Source of the DNA: Alphaproteobacteria bacterium
GTDB lineage: Bacteria; Pseudomonadota; Alphaproteobacteria; Rhodobacterales; Rhodobacteraceae
NCBI GenBank assembly: GCA_030427405.1
Contig: JAUHXK010000014.1
Location: 1-64,000 of the forward strand
Length of the DNA: 64,000 bases
Direction of reading: 5' to 3'
Part shown: one piece after another, positions 55,802-64,000 of the stretch
Numbering within the stretch: the stretch's first letter is position 1
Layout of the letters: every line of letters begins with the position of its first letter
Translations under genes and position numbers: made by a program
The notes under the pieces: generated by a model
The model's database searches: none
Told to the model about the DNA's origin: nothing
Seen by the model: only the letters and a program-made list of their open reading frames with translations

Positions 55802-58309
55802 TCAGCCGTCCATGCGGATGGTCTCGTTCTTGGGATCGTAGGGGCTGTCGCAAGTGACGACCGCATCCCACAGCTTGTCCTGTATCTTGACCTGCAGCTT
55901 GGTGCCCTCGACCGCCAGTTCGGGCTTCACATAGCCCATGCCAATGGATTTCTCGAAGGCGACCGAGTAACCGCCAGAGGTCAGACGCCCCACGCGCTCA
56001 CCTTCCGGGGTGTACAGCGCCTCGCGGCCCCACGGGTCTGCATCTTCCGGTCCGTCGATCAGCAGGGTGCAGCATTTGGCGCGCACGCCGGTTTCTTCCA
56101 ACTTGGCCTTACCGTGGAAATCCTTGGACAGGTCGACAAAGCGCGGCAGGTCGGCCTCAAGCGGGGTCGCGTCGCGGCCCAGTTCGGTGCCGAAGGCGCG
56201 ATAGGATTTCTCCTGACGCAGCCAGTTCTGGGCGCGGGCGCCGACCAGTTTCATACCATGCTTCTCACCAGCCTTCTCAAGAAGGTCGAACAGGTAGTTC
56301 TGCATTTCGATCGGGTGGTGCAGTTCCCAGCCCAGCTCACCGGTATAGGCCACGCGGATCGCGTTGACCGGGCACATGCCCAGCTCGATCTGACGGGCCG
56401 ACAGCCACGGGAAGCGTTTGTTGGACAGTGCGGTTTCCGGATCGGGGTCCTTGATGACCTCTTTCAGAACGTCACGCGACTTGGGTCCGGCGATGGCAAA
56501 GACGCCCCACTGGGTGGTCACGTCCTGGATTTCGATATAGCCGAACTCCTCCATCTTGTCCTCGGCCGCCTTGCGCAGGTAGTCGGCGTCATACTCGGTC
56601 CAGGCACCGGCGGAAACGATGTAGTAGGTGTTCTCGCCGTTGCGGACGATGGTGTATTCGGTACGAGTGGTGCCGTGCGAGGTCAGCGCATAGGTCAGGT
56701 TGATGCGGCCAACCTTGGGCAGCTTGTTGCAGGTGAACCAATCCAGGAATTGCGTGGCACCGGGGCCTTTGACGACGTGCTTGGTGAAGGCCGACGCGTC
56801 GATCAGGCCAACGCCTTCGCGGACCGCTTTGGCCTCTTCGACGGCATACTGCCACCAGCCACCACGGCGGAAGGAACGGCTTTCCTTGTCGAAATTGTCA
56901 GGCGCATCGACAGGGCCGAAATAGTTCGGACGTTCCCAACCGTTCACCCAGCCGAACTGAGCACCGCGCGCCTTCTGGCGATCATAGGCCGGAACGGTGC
57001 GCAGGGGGCGGCAGGCTTCACGTTCTTCATCCGGGTGGTGCAGGATGTAGACGTGTTCATAACACTCTTCGTTCTTGCGGGCTGCAAACTCGGTGGTCAT
57101 CCAGTTGGATGAATACCGCTTGGGGTCAAGCGAGGCCATGTCGATCTCGGCTTCGCCATCGACCATCATCTGCGCCAGATAATAACCGGTGCCGCCCGCG
57201 GCGGTGATGCCAAAGCTGAAGCCTTCGGCCAGCCACATGTTGCGCAGCCCCGGAGCCGGGCCAACCAGCGGGTTGCCGTCGGGAGTATAGCAGATCGGGC
57301 CGTTGAAATCGTCCTTCAGGCCGGAGTCGGCGCAAGACGGCACACGTTCGGCCATCGCCATGTACTGATCCGCGATCCGGTCGATATCCAGCGGGAACAG
57401 GTCCGCGCGGAAGCTGTCCGGCACGCCATGTTCGAACTGCGCGGGGGCGCCATGTTCATAGATGCCCAGAATCCAGCCGCCGCGTTCTTCGCGGGCATAG
57501 GATTCGTTATCGGCGTCCCGCACAACGGGGTGTTCCGGGTTGCCGGCCTCGCGCCATTTGACCAGCTCGGGGTCTTTGTCCATGACGATGAACGTGTGCT
57601 CGACCGGGATCGCGGGCATCTTGATGCCCAGCATCTTGGCGGTGCGTTGCGCGTGGTTTCCGGAAGCGGTCACGACATGCTCGGCGGCGATCACCACCTG
57701 CTCGTCCGATGCGACCAGATTGCCGCCTTTTTCGACCATCTTGGTACAGGTGACTTCCCAATGCGTGCCGGTCCAGTGGAAGGCATCGGCCTGCATCTTG
57801 CGGACGATGTCGACGCCGCGCTGACGAGCCCCTTTGGCCATCGCCTGGGTCACGTCGGCGGGGTTAATATAGCCATCCTCGGTGTGATAGATCGCGCCTT
57901 TCAGATCGCCGGTTTCGATCAGCGGCCAGCGTTCCTTGATCTGGTCGGGCGTCAGCCATTCGTATTTGACGTCACAAGTCTCGGCGGTGGAAGCATACAG
58001 CATGTATTCATCCATACGCTCTTGCGTCTGCGCCATGCGCAGGTTGCCGACCACGGCAAAGCCCGCGTTCAGGCCGGTTTCTTCCTCGAGCGTTTTGTAG
58101 AAATCGACCGAGTATTTGTGGATGTGGGTCGTGGCATAAGACATGTTGAACAGCGGCAGCAGGCCAGCCGCGTGCCATGTAGAGCCCGAGGTCAGCTCAT
58201 CCCGTTCGATCAGCATCACATCGTCCCAGCCTGCTTTGGCCAGATGATAGGCAATCGAGGTGCCGACGGCACCGCCGCCGACGACCAGTGCTTTGACTTG
58301 GGTTTTCAT
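55802..58309 (-). CDS. GcvT-type FAD dehydrogenase (dimethylglycine/sarcosine dehydrogenase family)
   Basis: An 835-residue two-part enzyme. The N-terminal half (about 1-400) is an FAD oxidoreductase with ALVVGGGAVGTSIAYHLAKA and SGSTWHAAGLLPLFN, where the His after W is at the position that carries covalent FAD in mammalian dimethylglycine and sarcosine dehydrogenases. The C-terminal half is a GcvT-like aminomethyltransferase that binds tetrahydrofolate (VTQWGVFAIAGPKSRDV, RVAYTGELGWELHHPIEMQN, LTSGGYSVAFEKSIGMGYV). Such enzymes oxidatively demethylate N-methylglycines and pass the one-carbon unit to folate. The exact substrate is not settled. It is separated from the next gene upstream by 178 bases. 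Confidence 0.88.
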   Translation of the reverse strand: MKTQVKALVVGGGAVGTSIAYHLAKAGWDDVMLIERDELTSGSTWHAAGLLPLFNMSYATTHIHKYSVDFYKTLEEETGLNAGFAVVGNLRMAQTQERMDEYMLYASTAETCDVKYEWLTPDQIKERWPLIETGDLKGAIYHTEDGYINPADVTQAMAKGARQRGVDIVRKMQADAFHWTGTHWEVTCTKMVEKGGNLVASDEQVVIAAEHVVTASGNHAQRTAKMLGIKMPAIPVEHTFIVMDKDPELVKWREAGNPEHPVVRDADNESYAREERGGWILGIYEHGAPAQFEHGVPDSFRADLFPLDIDRIADQYMAMAERVPSCADSGLKDDFNGPICYTPDGNPLVGPAPGLRNMWLAEGFSFGITAAGGTGYYLAQMMVDGEAEIDMASLDPKRYSSNWMTTEFAARKNEECYEHVYILHHPDEEREACRPLRTVPAYDRQKARGAQFGWVNGWERPNYFGPVDAPDNFDKESRSFRRGGWWQYAVEEAKAVREGVGLIDASAFTKHVVKGPGATQFLDWFTCNKLPKVGRINLTYALTSHGTTRTEYTIVRNGENTYYIVSAGAWTEYDADYLRKAAEDKMEEFGYIEIQDVTTQWGVFAIAGPKSRDVLKEVIKDPDPETALSNKRFPWLSARQIELGMCPVNAIRVAYTGELGWELHHPIEMQNYLFDLLEKAGEKHGMKLVGARAQNWLRQEKSYRAFGTELGRDATPLEADLPRFVDLSKDFHGKAKLEETGVRAKCCTLLIDGPEDADPWGREALYTPEGERVGRLTSGGYSVAFEKSIGMGYVKPELAVEGTKLQVKIQDKLWDAVVTCDSPYDPKNETIRMDG

Positions 58310-58404
58310 TGGCCCGTTCTCCGGAATGAGTCTGTTTGGCAAGGTTTATGCCGAAAGGCGGGGCCATCCGCCAAGTCCATCCGACGCAATAGTGGACAAA
58401 ACCG

Positions 58405-58440
58405 ACCTTGGGTGCGTTCAACAAAGCGCGCACCAGGCTG
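58405..58440 (-). terminator. Hairpin between the GlcD-like and GcvT-type genes
   Basis: The dyad GGTGCG (58411-58416) / CGCACC (58429-58434) encloses 12 bases and lies about 50 bases after the GlcD-like stop. It has only a loose T-rich tail, so it is a weak terminator or attenuator at best. Confidence 0.3.
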
Positions 58441-58454
58441 TGGCTGTGGAATTT

Positions 58455-58476
58455 GAGTATTTGGGAAAAGGCGAAG
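58455..58476 (+). repeat. Short degenerate copy of the intergenic repeat core
   Basis: GAGTATTTGGGAAAAGGCGA followed by AG matches the GAGTATTTACAAAAAGATGA-AG core of the copy at 49.4 kb at 17 of 22 positions. It lies in the gap between the GlcD-like and GcvT-type genes. Confidence 0.5.
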
Positions 58477-58487
58477 CGGCGGTTTGG

Positions 58488-59885
58488 TCAGAAGATCTTG
58501 CCCGGGTTCATGATGTTCTGGGGGTCGAGCGCCGCCTTGATGGCCGCCATATAGGTCGTGGCAGAGCCAAGTTCCTTGGCCAGATAGGTGCGTTTGCCCT
58601 GCCCTATTCCATGTTCGCCCGTGCAGGTGCCGTCCATCGAGATGGCAAGATCGTTCAGCCACCCGACAAAGGCCTCGGCGCGGGCGACCTCTTGTGGGCT
58701 ATTGCGATCAATTAACAGAAGCGTGTGGAAATTTCCGTCGCCCACATGGCCCACGATAGGCGCGACAAGACCGATTTCGGCCGATTTGGCCTGGGCTTGG
58801 GTCACGCATTCGGCCAGTCGAGAGATAGGAACGCAGACATCCGTTGAAATCCCTTGCGCGCCCGGGCGCAATTGCAGGCAGGCCCAATACATGTCGTGGC
58901 GCGCCTGCCATAGCTTGTTACGCTCTTCCATCGTCGAGGTGGCGGCGAAATCCGAACCGCCAAAATCTTCGGCGATCTGCCCGAAGGTTTCCGCCTGCTC
59001 CGCGGCGCCGGTATCGGACCCGTGAAACTCAAGCAACAAAAGCGGGGTTTCCGGCAAGGAAAGGCCGGAATAGGCGTTGGCGGCGCGGACCGACAATTCG
59101 TCAAGCAATTCGATCCGGGCAACGGGAATGCCGTATTGTATCGTCATCATCACAGCGCGGCAGGCTGCATCCACCGAAGGGAAAGAGCACCGGGCTGAGG
59201 TGATCGACTCGGGGATGCCATGCAAACGCAGCGTCAGTTCGGTGATCACGCCCAGCGTCCCTTCGGCCCCGACAAGAAGCCGGGTCAGGTCGTATCCGGC
59301 CGATGATTTCTTGGCGCGGTGCCCGGTGCGGATGATCTGGCCGTCCGGCATGACCGCTTCGAGACTGAGCACATTGTCCTTCATCGTGCCATAGCGCACG
59401 GCGTTGGTTCCTGACGCCCGCGTCGCGGCCATGCCACCCAGCGAGGCATTCGCGCCAGGATCTATGGGAAAGAACAGGCCCTGGTCACGCAGGTGGGTAT
59501 TGAGGTCTTCGCGCGTCACGCCGGGTTGGACGACACAATCCAGATCGTCCGGGTTGACGGCCAGAACGCGGTTCATCCGGCTGAGATCAAGTGAAACGCC
59601 ACCAGCGGGTGCGTTGACGTGACCTTCCAGCGACGTGCCGGTGCCGAACGGGATGATCGGGGCATTATGCGCTGCGCAAATGGACACGATTTCGGATACG
59701 TCCTGCGTGGTGTCTGGAAAGACAACCGCGTCCGGCGCCTGATTTTCGATCCAGGTCGTGGTGTGGCCATGTTGCTCGCGAATCGATTGGCCGGTCTGCA
59801 GTCGATCCGCGAACCGTTGCCTGAGGATGCCAATTGCGGTTTCTATGCCGGTCTCGTTTCGCGGCAGGGCGGTATTCTGAGCCAT
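58488..59885 (-). CDS. FAD-linked dehydrogenase, GlcD/D-lactate dehydrogenase-like
   Basis: A 465-residue flavoprotein with a PCMH-type FAD-binding domain (about 35-220: IIPFGTGTSLEGHVN, VVQPGVTREDLN, GANASLGGMAATRASGTNAV, GAEGTLGVITELTL) and a C-terminal cap (GLVAPIVGHVGDGNFHTLLL and CTGEHGIGQGKR). These motifs are shared by D-lactate dehydrogenase (cytochrome), glycolate oxidase subunit GlcD and related 2-hydroxyacid dehydrogenases. It stands in line with a D-2-hydroxyacid dehydrogenase gene, which supports a role with small hydroxyacids. Substrate cannot be resolved by sequence alone. Confidence 0.9.
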   Translation of the reverse strand: MAQNTALPRNETGIETAIGILRQRFADRLQTGQSIREQHGHTTTWIENQAPDAVVFPDTTQDVSEIVSICAAHNAPIIPFGTGTSLEGHVNAPAGGVSLDLSRMNRVLAVNPDDLDCVVQPGVTREDLNTHLRDQGLFFPIDPGANASLGGMAATRASGTNAVRYGTMKDNVLSLEAVMPDGQIIRTGHRAKKSSAGYDLTRLLVGAEGTLGVITELTLRLHGIPESITSARCSFPSVDAACRAVMMTIQYGIPVARIELLDELSVRAANAYSGLSLPETPLLLLEFHGSDTGAAEQAETFGQIAEDFGGSDFAATSTMEERNKLWQARHDMYWACLQLRPGAQGISTDVCVPISRLAECVTQAQAKSAEIGLVAPIVGHVGDGNFHTLLLIDRNSPQEVARAEAFVGWLNDLAISMDGTCTGEHGIGQGKRTYLAKELGSATTYMAAIKAALDPQNIMNPGKIF

Positions 59886-60012
59886 TTTGAGCCTCCCTTT
59901 CCCACGGGCAACCGCGAGACTGTTCCTGCCTGCTTAAAAGGCGCGACGCTGGGAAACAATCCCGCAGACCACCCATCGCATCCCTGTCGCGGACCGGGGT
60001 CAGCCTGGGCGG

Positions 60013-60999
60013 TTATAGCATGGCGGGAACAACCTGGTCCGGTGGACGGTGACCGTCTTCGAAGGTCCGGATGTTGATGATGACCTTTTCACCCATCTCG
60101 ATCCGCCCTTCCAGCGTGGCCGATCCCATATGCGGCAACAGCACGACATTGGGCAACTGGCGCAAGCGCGGGTTTACGTCGGTGCCATGTTCGTAAACGT
60201 CCAGACCGGCCCCGGCGATATCGCCTGCACGGATCATCCGGGTCAGCGCGTTTTCATCGACAACTTCGCCCCGCGATGTGTTCACGATGACCGCCGACGG
60301 TTTCATCAGCTTGAGGCGGCGCGCGTTCATCAAGTGGAAACTTGACGGGGTCGAGGGACAATTGACTGAAATCACATCCATCCGCGCCACCATCTGGTCC
60401 AGGCTGTCCCAATAGGTGGCTTCCAGCTCTTCTTCGACCTCTGGGCGCAGGCGGCGGCGGTTGTGATAGTGTATCTGCATGCCAAACGCCTTGGCCCGGC
60501 GTGCCACCGCCTGGCCGATACGGCCCATTCCCAGAACACCCAGGCGCCGGCCACCGATACGCCCCCCAAGCAGGGCTGTGGGCGCCCAGCCGCCCCAGTC
60601 GCCTTTTTGCATGATGCCCAGGCCCTCGGGGATTCGGCGGGTCACGGCCAGGATCAGCGCCATCGTCATATCGGCCGTGTCATCGGTCAGAACACCGGGC
60701 GTGTTCGAGACCAGAATACCCCTTTGCCGGGCCGTGGCCACGTCGATATTGTCGACGCCCGCGCCGTAATTGGCGATCAGGCGCAGGTTTTCACCGGCCT
60801 GGCCCAAGATGCCCGCGTCAATAATATCGGTCACTGTGGGAACCAGCACATCCGCTGTTTGCGCGGCGGCAACCAATTCTTCACGGGTCATGGGGGTATC
60901 ATCGTCCCGCAACTGCACGTTGAACAGCTCGCTCAACCGAGTTTCCACTGCTTCGGGCAACCGTCGCGTTACAACAACACTCAGACGTTCTCTTGGCAC
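60013..60999 (-). CDS. D-2-hydroxyacid dehydrogenase (glyoxylate/hydroxypyruvate reductase type)
   Basis: A 328-residue NAD(P)-dependent enzyme of the D-isomer 2-hydroxyacid dehydrogenase family. The cofactor loop is LGVLGMGRIGQAVARRAKAF near 150. Catalytic residues are Arg in VIVNTSRGEVVDE near 235, Glu in the following segment and His in VLLPHMGSATLEG near 285. The start is GTG with AGGAGGG in front, which outranks ATG codons upstream in the same frame. Enzymes of this type reduce glyoxylate and hydroxypyruvate and fit beside a glycolate- or lactate-oxidising flavoprotein. Confidence 0.92.
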   Translation of the reverse strand: MPRERLSVVVTRRLPEAVETRLSELFNVQLRDDDTPMTREELVAAAQTADVLVPTVTDIIDAGILGQAGENLRLIANYGAGVDNIDVATARQRGILVSNTPGVLTDDTADMTMALILAVTRRIPEGLGIMQKGDWGGWAPTALLGGRIGGRRLGVLGMGRIGQAVARRAKAFGMQIHYHNRRRLRPEVEEELEATYWDSLDQMVARMDVISVNCPSTPSSFHLMNARRLKLMKPSAVIVNTSRGEVVDENALTRMIRAGDIAGAGLDVYEHGTDVNPRLRQLPNVVLLPHMGSATLEGRIEMGEKVIINIRTFEDGHRPPDQVVPAML

Positions 61000-61137
61000 C
61001 TCTGCCCTCCTACCACTTTGCAAACATCCGCGCGCCATGGCATCGTGGCTCAGGATTAGCCGGGGCACAAGAACCCCTTGGGCATAGACTCAACCTTTTT
61101 TGCAACACGATCAACAACACGTAAGAGCAGTCAGGCA

Positions 61138-61659
61138 GTGCGCGCGCATATTTCCGTAATACGCCGGGTTGCGGCGGTTCTGGCCGTGGTCTGCACCGCG
61201 ACCACCAGCCTGCCAGCGCTGGCCGAGGAAAAACGCGGATCCGTCACGAACCTGCCCTTGCCCCGCTATGTCTCGATGAAGGCCGCCGAGGGCAATGTTC
61301 GGCGCGGCCCGTCGCTGACGCATCGAATCGATTGGGTTTTCAAACGGCGCGGCATGCCGTTGCAGGTCACCGCCGAATACGGCAACTGGCGAAAGGTCCA
61401 GGACCGCGACGGCGCCGGAGGCTGGGTCCACTATGCCCTGTTGTCCGGCGTGCGCACGGTCTTGATTGAATCGGAAATGCTGCCGGTTTACGCCAGCCCG
61501 GACCCCAAATCGCAAGTCAACGCCCATTTCGAAACGGGGGTGGTGGCCAGGTTGGGCAGTTGCACCCCGGAATGGTGTCGCATCTCGGCCGGCGGGTACA
61601 AGGGCTGGACGCTCAAATCCAAACTGTGGGGCGTCGACCCTGACGAAATCCGCGAATAG
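61138..61659 (+). CDS. Exported SH3-domain protein
   Basis: A 173-residue protein with an N-terminal signal peptide (SVIRRVAAVLAVVCTATTSL, then PALAEEKR). It has two bacterial SH3-like units: the first around EGNVRRGPSLTHRIDWVFKR with GNWRKVQDRDGAGGWVHYAL, the second around MLPVYASPDPKSQVNAHFET with CRISAGGYKGWTLKSKLWG. Such domains are usually periplasmic and bind peptidoglycan or protein peptides. The chosen start is GTG; the frame runs further back to a TTG (61078) that would precede the signal sequence. It is divergent from the 2-hydroxyacid dehydrogenase. Confidence 0.85.
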   Translation: MRAHISVIRRVAAVLAVVCTATTSLPALAEEKRGSVTNLPLPRYVSMKAAEGNVRRGPSLTHRIDWVFKRRGMPLQVTAEYGNWRKVQDRDGAGGWVHYALLSGVRTVLIESEMLPVYASPDPKSQVNAHFETGVVARLGSCTPEWCRISAGGYKGWTLKSKLWGVDPDEIRE

Positions 61660-62010
61660 GACGAGACCCGGGCAAGACCTGCGGCTCGGCCGGGCGCGTT
61701 CGCGTCGCCAGATGATTCTGAGCTGATGGGACTCGCGCCCCCTGGCCTTTCATGCAAAAGCGCGCGCCGGGTCGACATTAGCCACACAGCTTACGCAATG
61801 CGCATGTTTGACGGACCACAAACAGCTTGGTTTGGTCCCCCCGCGACCCATTTCCCTCTCCGACATGTCCGGGCGTCATCCGCAAGCATTTCCAAGCGCG
61901 AATGGCCGGTTGCACAGACCTGTCAGCGCATCCGGGCGGCCGGTTTTCCAAGGCGCCGCGCCCGGTGCAAAAATAATGGTTGCCCGCCCACATTTTTTGC
62001 GGAAATCCTC
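61660..62010. other. Non-coding region upstream of tRNA-Gln
   Basis: About 350 bases without a supported gene. Short open frames exist on both strands but lack ribosome sites and credible protein composition. It includes the G+C-rich stretch GGCGCCGCGCCCGGTGC and an A/T-rich AAAAATAATGG patch near 61970. No RNA family was recognised. Confidence 0.4.
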
Positions 62011-62039
62011 TTGAACCCCGAAAGCAACAGTCGTAGATA
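62011..62039 (+). promoter_or_regulatory. Promoter of tRNA-Gln
   Basis: TTGAAC (-35, 62011-62016) and TAGATA (-10, 62034-62039) are separated by exactly 17 bases and end 12 bases before the mature tRNA 5' end. Spacing and position fit a sigma70-type promoter with a very short leader. Confidence 0.75.
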
Positions 62040-62051
62040 GCCGCTCACCGT

Positions 62052-62126
62052 TGGGGTGTAGCCAAGTGGTAAGGCAGCGGTTTTTGGTACCGTGTATCGT
62101 AGGTTCGAATCCTACCACCCCAGCCA
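62052..62126 (+). tRNA. tRNA-Gln (anticodon TTG)
   Basis: A complete cloverleaf: acceptor TGGGGTG (62052-62058) with CACCCCA (62116-62122), D-arm GCC/GGC, anticodon stem GCGGT/ACCGT with loop TTTTGGT and anticodon TTG at 62084-62086, T-arm with GGTTCGAATCC. CCA is encoded (62124-62126). The TTG anticodon reads CAA, and with wobble CAG, glutamine codons. Confidence 0.97.
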
Positions 62127-62290
62127 TCTTTCCCGGATAATCACCAAATCAAACATCAATCCCGGCGCCTGTCGTGACGGGTTGCGGCGACATTTCCGCC
62201 CATCCAAACCGGCTGCCGGGCTTTTCTGGCAGGGGCTACTTGGCGTGCTGCGGCGTTGGCGTGGCCCGGGTCGGCCCCTGCCAACGAAAC

Positions 62291-62328
62291 AGGGCGGCCC
62301 GATCCTGGATGATCGAACCGCCCCGCAA
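62291..62328 (-). terminator. Putative terminator of acnB
   Basis: On the minus strand GGCGGTTCGATC and GATCGGGCCGCC pair over 12 positions (two G-T pairs) around the loop ATCCAG. The tail TGTTTCG is poor, so termination is only probable. Confidence 0.5.
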
Positions 62329-62351
62329 TTCTGGTCAGTTTCTGTTCGGGA

Positions 62352-64000
62352 TCAGAAATGCGCCGAACGTGTTGTTGCCGGAACTTCCAGCGGGGGTGCA
62401 AACCTTGTCAGGTCGATCCCTTCGACAGCGACCTTGTACTCGTCAATCTCTGGCGTGCGCCCGAGGATCGCGGACAGCACCACAACCGGGGTTGAGGCCA
62501 ACAGCGACTCCCCTTTTTTCTCGGCCGAATCTCCCACGACGCGACCCTGGAACAGACGGGTCGAGGTCGCCAGCACGGTGTCCCCCTTGGCCGCCTTTTC
62601 CTGGTTGCCCATGCACAGGTTACATCCCGGACGTTCGAGATAAAGAATATTCTCATACTCGGTGCGCGCCTGGCTTTTGGGGAAGATGTCGTCAAATTCG
62701 AACCCGGAATAGCGTTCGAGGATTTCCCAATCGCCTTCTTCCTTAAGTTCGTCGATGATGTTGTAGGTCGGCGCGGCCACAACCAGAGGTGCCTTGAACT
62801 CGACCTTGCCTTGTGCCTTTTCCAGGTTCTTCAGCATCTGGGCGACGATCTTGATGTCACCCTTGTGAACCATGCACGAGCCGACAAAGCCCAGGTCCAC
62901 TTTCTTTTCGGCCTTGTAGAATGAAACCGGGCGGATCGTGTCATGGGTGTAACGCTTGGAAACGTCGGCATTGTTGACGTCCGGGTCCGCGATCATCGGC
63001 TCGTCAATGGCGTCCAGATCGACGACAACCTCGGCGAAATACTCGGCATTGGCATCCGGCGTCAGCGCGGGGGCATCCCCCGACTTGATCTCGGCAATGC
63101 GTTTGTCTGCCTTGTCGATCAGTTTCTGCAGCATGCCGTTTTCATGCTCCATCCCCTTGTCGATCATGATCTGAATGCGGTGCTTGGCCAGTTCCAGCGA
63201 CTCGATCAGCGTATCGTCGTTCGAAATACAGATCGACGCCTTGGCCTTCATCTCGGCGGTCCAGTCCGTAAAGGTAAAGGCCTGGTCGGCCAGCAATGTG
63301 CCGATATGCACCTCGATCACGCGGCCCTGAAAGACGTTGTCGCCATGCTGTTCCAGCATCTGCTTTTGGGTCGAGTGAACAACGTCGCGGAAATCAAGGT
63401 GATCGGCCATTTTGCCCTTGAAGGTAACCTTGACCGATTCCGGGATCGGCATCGAAGCTTCGCCGGTCGCCAAGGCCAGCGCGACGGTGCCCGAATCCGC
63501 CCCGAAAGCCACCCCTTTGGACATACGCGTATGGCTGTCGCCACCGATGATGATGTCCCAGTCGCTTACGGTGATGTCGTTAAGCACCTTGTGAATGACG
63601 TCGGTCATCGAATGATAGACGCCCTTGGGGTCGCGGGCCGTGACCAGCCCAAAGTCGTTCATGAACTTCATCAGGCGCGGCGTATTGGCCTGTGCCTTGG
63701 CATCCCAGACCGACGCCGTGTGGCAGCCGGATTGATAGGCGCCATCGACGCTGGGCGACAAGATGGTCGCGGCCATGGCTTCCAGTTCCTGGCTTGTCAT
63801 CAGGCCGGTGGTGTCCTGCGACCCGACGATGTTCACAGCAACCCGCACATCGGACCCTGCATGAAGCACCTTGCCAGGCGTTGTTCCCTTGGCATTGCGG
63901 TTGAAGATCTTCTCGACGGCGGTCAGGCCCTGACCTTCGTGGCTGACTTCTTTGGACGGTGCGAAGACCAAAGGCGCCTCGACGCCAAGGGTTTCGGCGG
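62352..64000 (-). CDS. acnB: Aconitate hydratase B (C-terminal part; start outside the window)
   Basis: The C-terminal 549 residues of an AcnB-type aconitase, a [4Fe-4S] enzyme of the TCA cycle that isomerises citrate to isocitrate and may also act on 2-methylisocitrate. Cluster cysteines are in FVGSCMVHKGD and RPGCNLCMGNQ, with GGDSHTRMSKGVAF and YENILYLERPG as expected. The frame continues without a stop to the right edge (GVEAPLVFAPSKEVSHEGQG), so a TTG at 63971 is not the true start. The AcnB-specific fourth domain should lie beyond the window. Confidence 0.96.
   Translation of the reverse strand, partial: AETLGVEAPLVFAPSKEVSHEGQGLTAVEKIFNRNAKGTTPGKVLHAGSDVRVAVNIVGSQDTTGLMTSQELEAMAATILSPSVDGAYQSGCHTASVWDAKAQANTPRLMKFMNDFGLVTARDPKGVYHSMTDVIHKVLNDITVSDWDIIIGGDSHTRMSKGVAFGADSGTVALALATGEASMPIPESVKVTFKGKMADHLDFRDVVHSTQKQMLEQHGDNVFQGRVIEVHIGTLLADQAFTFTDWTAEMKAKASICISNDDTLIESLELAKHRIQIMIDKGMEHENGMLQKLIDKADKRIAEIKSGDAPALTPDANAEYFAEVVVDLDAIDEPMIADPDVNNADVSKRYTHDTIRPVSFYKAEKKVDLGFVGSCMVHKGDIKIVAQMLKNLEKAQGKVEFKAPLVVAAPTYNIIDELKEEGDWEILERYSGFEFDDIFPKSQARTEYENILYLERPGCNLCMGNQEKAAKGDTVLATSTRLFQGRVVGDSAEKKGESLLASTPVVVLSAILGRTPEIDEYKVAVEGIDLTRFAPPLEVPATTRSAHF

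Noticed and set aside
58310..58487. Glycine riboswitch ahead of the GcvT-type gene
   Set aside because: No tandem aptamer landmarks were found in the 178-base space; only a weak hairpin and a degenerate repeat.
61726..62040. A 104-codon plus-strand frame upstream of tRNA-Gln
   Set aside because: It runs into the tRNA promoter and lacks a credible ribosome site or protein composition.
61876..62127. An 83-codon minus-strand frame beginning MAGVVGFEPTIHGTKNR
   Set aside because: Its first part is the reverse complement of tRNA-Gln, a known source of false protein annotations; no ribosome site.

Overview
The window is chromosomal DNA of high G+C content from an alphaproteobacterium of the order Rhodobacterales, most likely the marine Roseobacter group. 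The grounds are the gene families (DUF2161, DUF2125, DUF1489, short-form HisG with HisZ, class II ribonucleotide reductase NrdJ, an F1-only atpHAGDC operon), the protein sequences themselves and a dispersed intergenic repeat with a 'gAGTATTTnnnnnnnGATGAAG'-like core. Genus cannot be fixed from sequence reading alone. Nearly everything is core genome: no insertion sequence, prophage, CRISPR array or integrase was seen.

Layout. 1-200: start of groES (leftward) behind a sigma70-like promoter and a CIRCE operator. 201-10.2 kb: DUF2161 nuclease-like protein, TraB/GumN protein, manganese pyrophosphatase ppaC, HAD phosphatase, MaoC hydratase, the overlapping ribF-ycgN-ltaE run, an isomerase/hydrolase pair, prs and an H-type lectin protein. 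10.3-15.4 kb: leftward ATP synthase F1 operon atpHAGDC with its own promoter and terminator. 15.5-19.9 kb: methyltransferase, gloB, clpA and a 44-residue secreted or membrane peptide. 20.0-23.5 kb: leftward chaC-like gene and a MotA/ExbB-like plus MotB/OmpA-like pair with a very long coiled coil. 23.6-29.5 kb: DUF2125, extensin-like LAS peptidase, tyrA-hisC, a class V aminotransferase and its divergent Lrp regulator. 29.6-38.9 kb: rpsD, a hypothetical, nrdJ, DUF1489, hisS-hisZ-hisG, slyX, a short-chain dehydrogenase. 38.5-42.8 kb: two small exported proteins and dnaE. 43.2-52.5 kb: xdhABC with a BMP-type nucleobase/nucleoside ABC transporter. 52.7-55.8 kb: a translationally coupled aldo/keto reductase, flavin oxidase and DUF938 methyltransferase, then an AhpD-like protein. 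55.8-61.7 kb: leftward flavin enzymes (GcvT-type demethylating dehydrogenase, GlcD-like dehydrogenase, 2-hydroxyacid dehydrogenase) and an SH3 protein. 62.0-64.0 kb: tRNA-Gln and the 3' part of acnB.

How genes work together. The clearest functional units are the ATP synthase F1 operon; hisS-hisZ-hisG, where HisZ supplies the regulatory subunit that short HisG needs; and the purine module, where an ABC importer should feed the XdhAB dehydrogenase matured by XdhC. The most unusual unit is the MotAB-like pair, which resembles an ion-driven membrane motor with a coiled-coil stalk. No wholly new multi-gene system is proven here. The best candidates for new biology are the MotAB-like pair, the Lrp/aminotransferase locus, the coupled AKR-oxidase-DUF938 operon and the small exported proteins.
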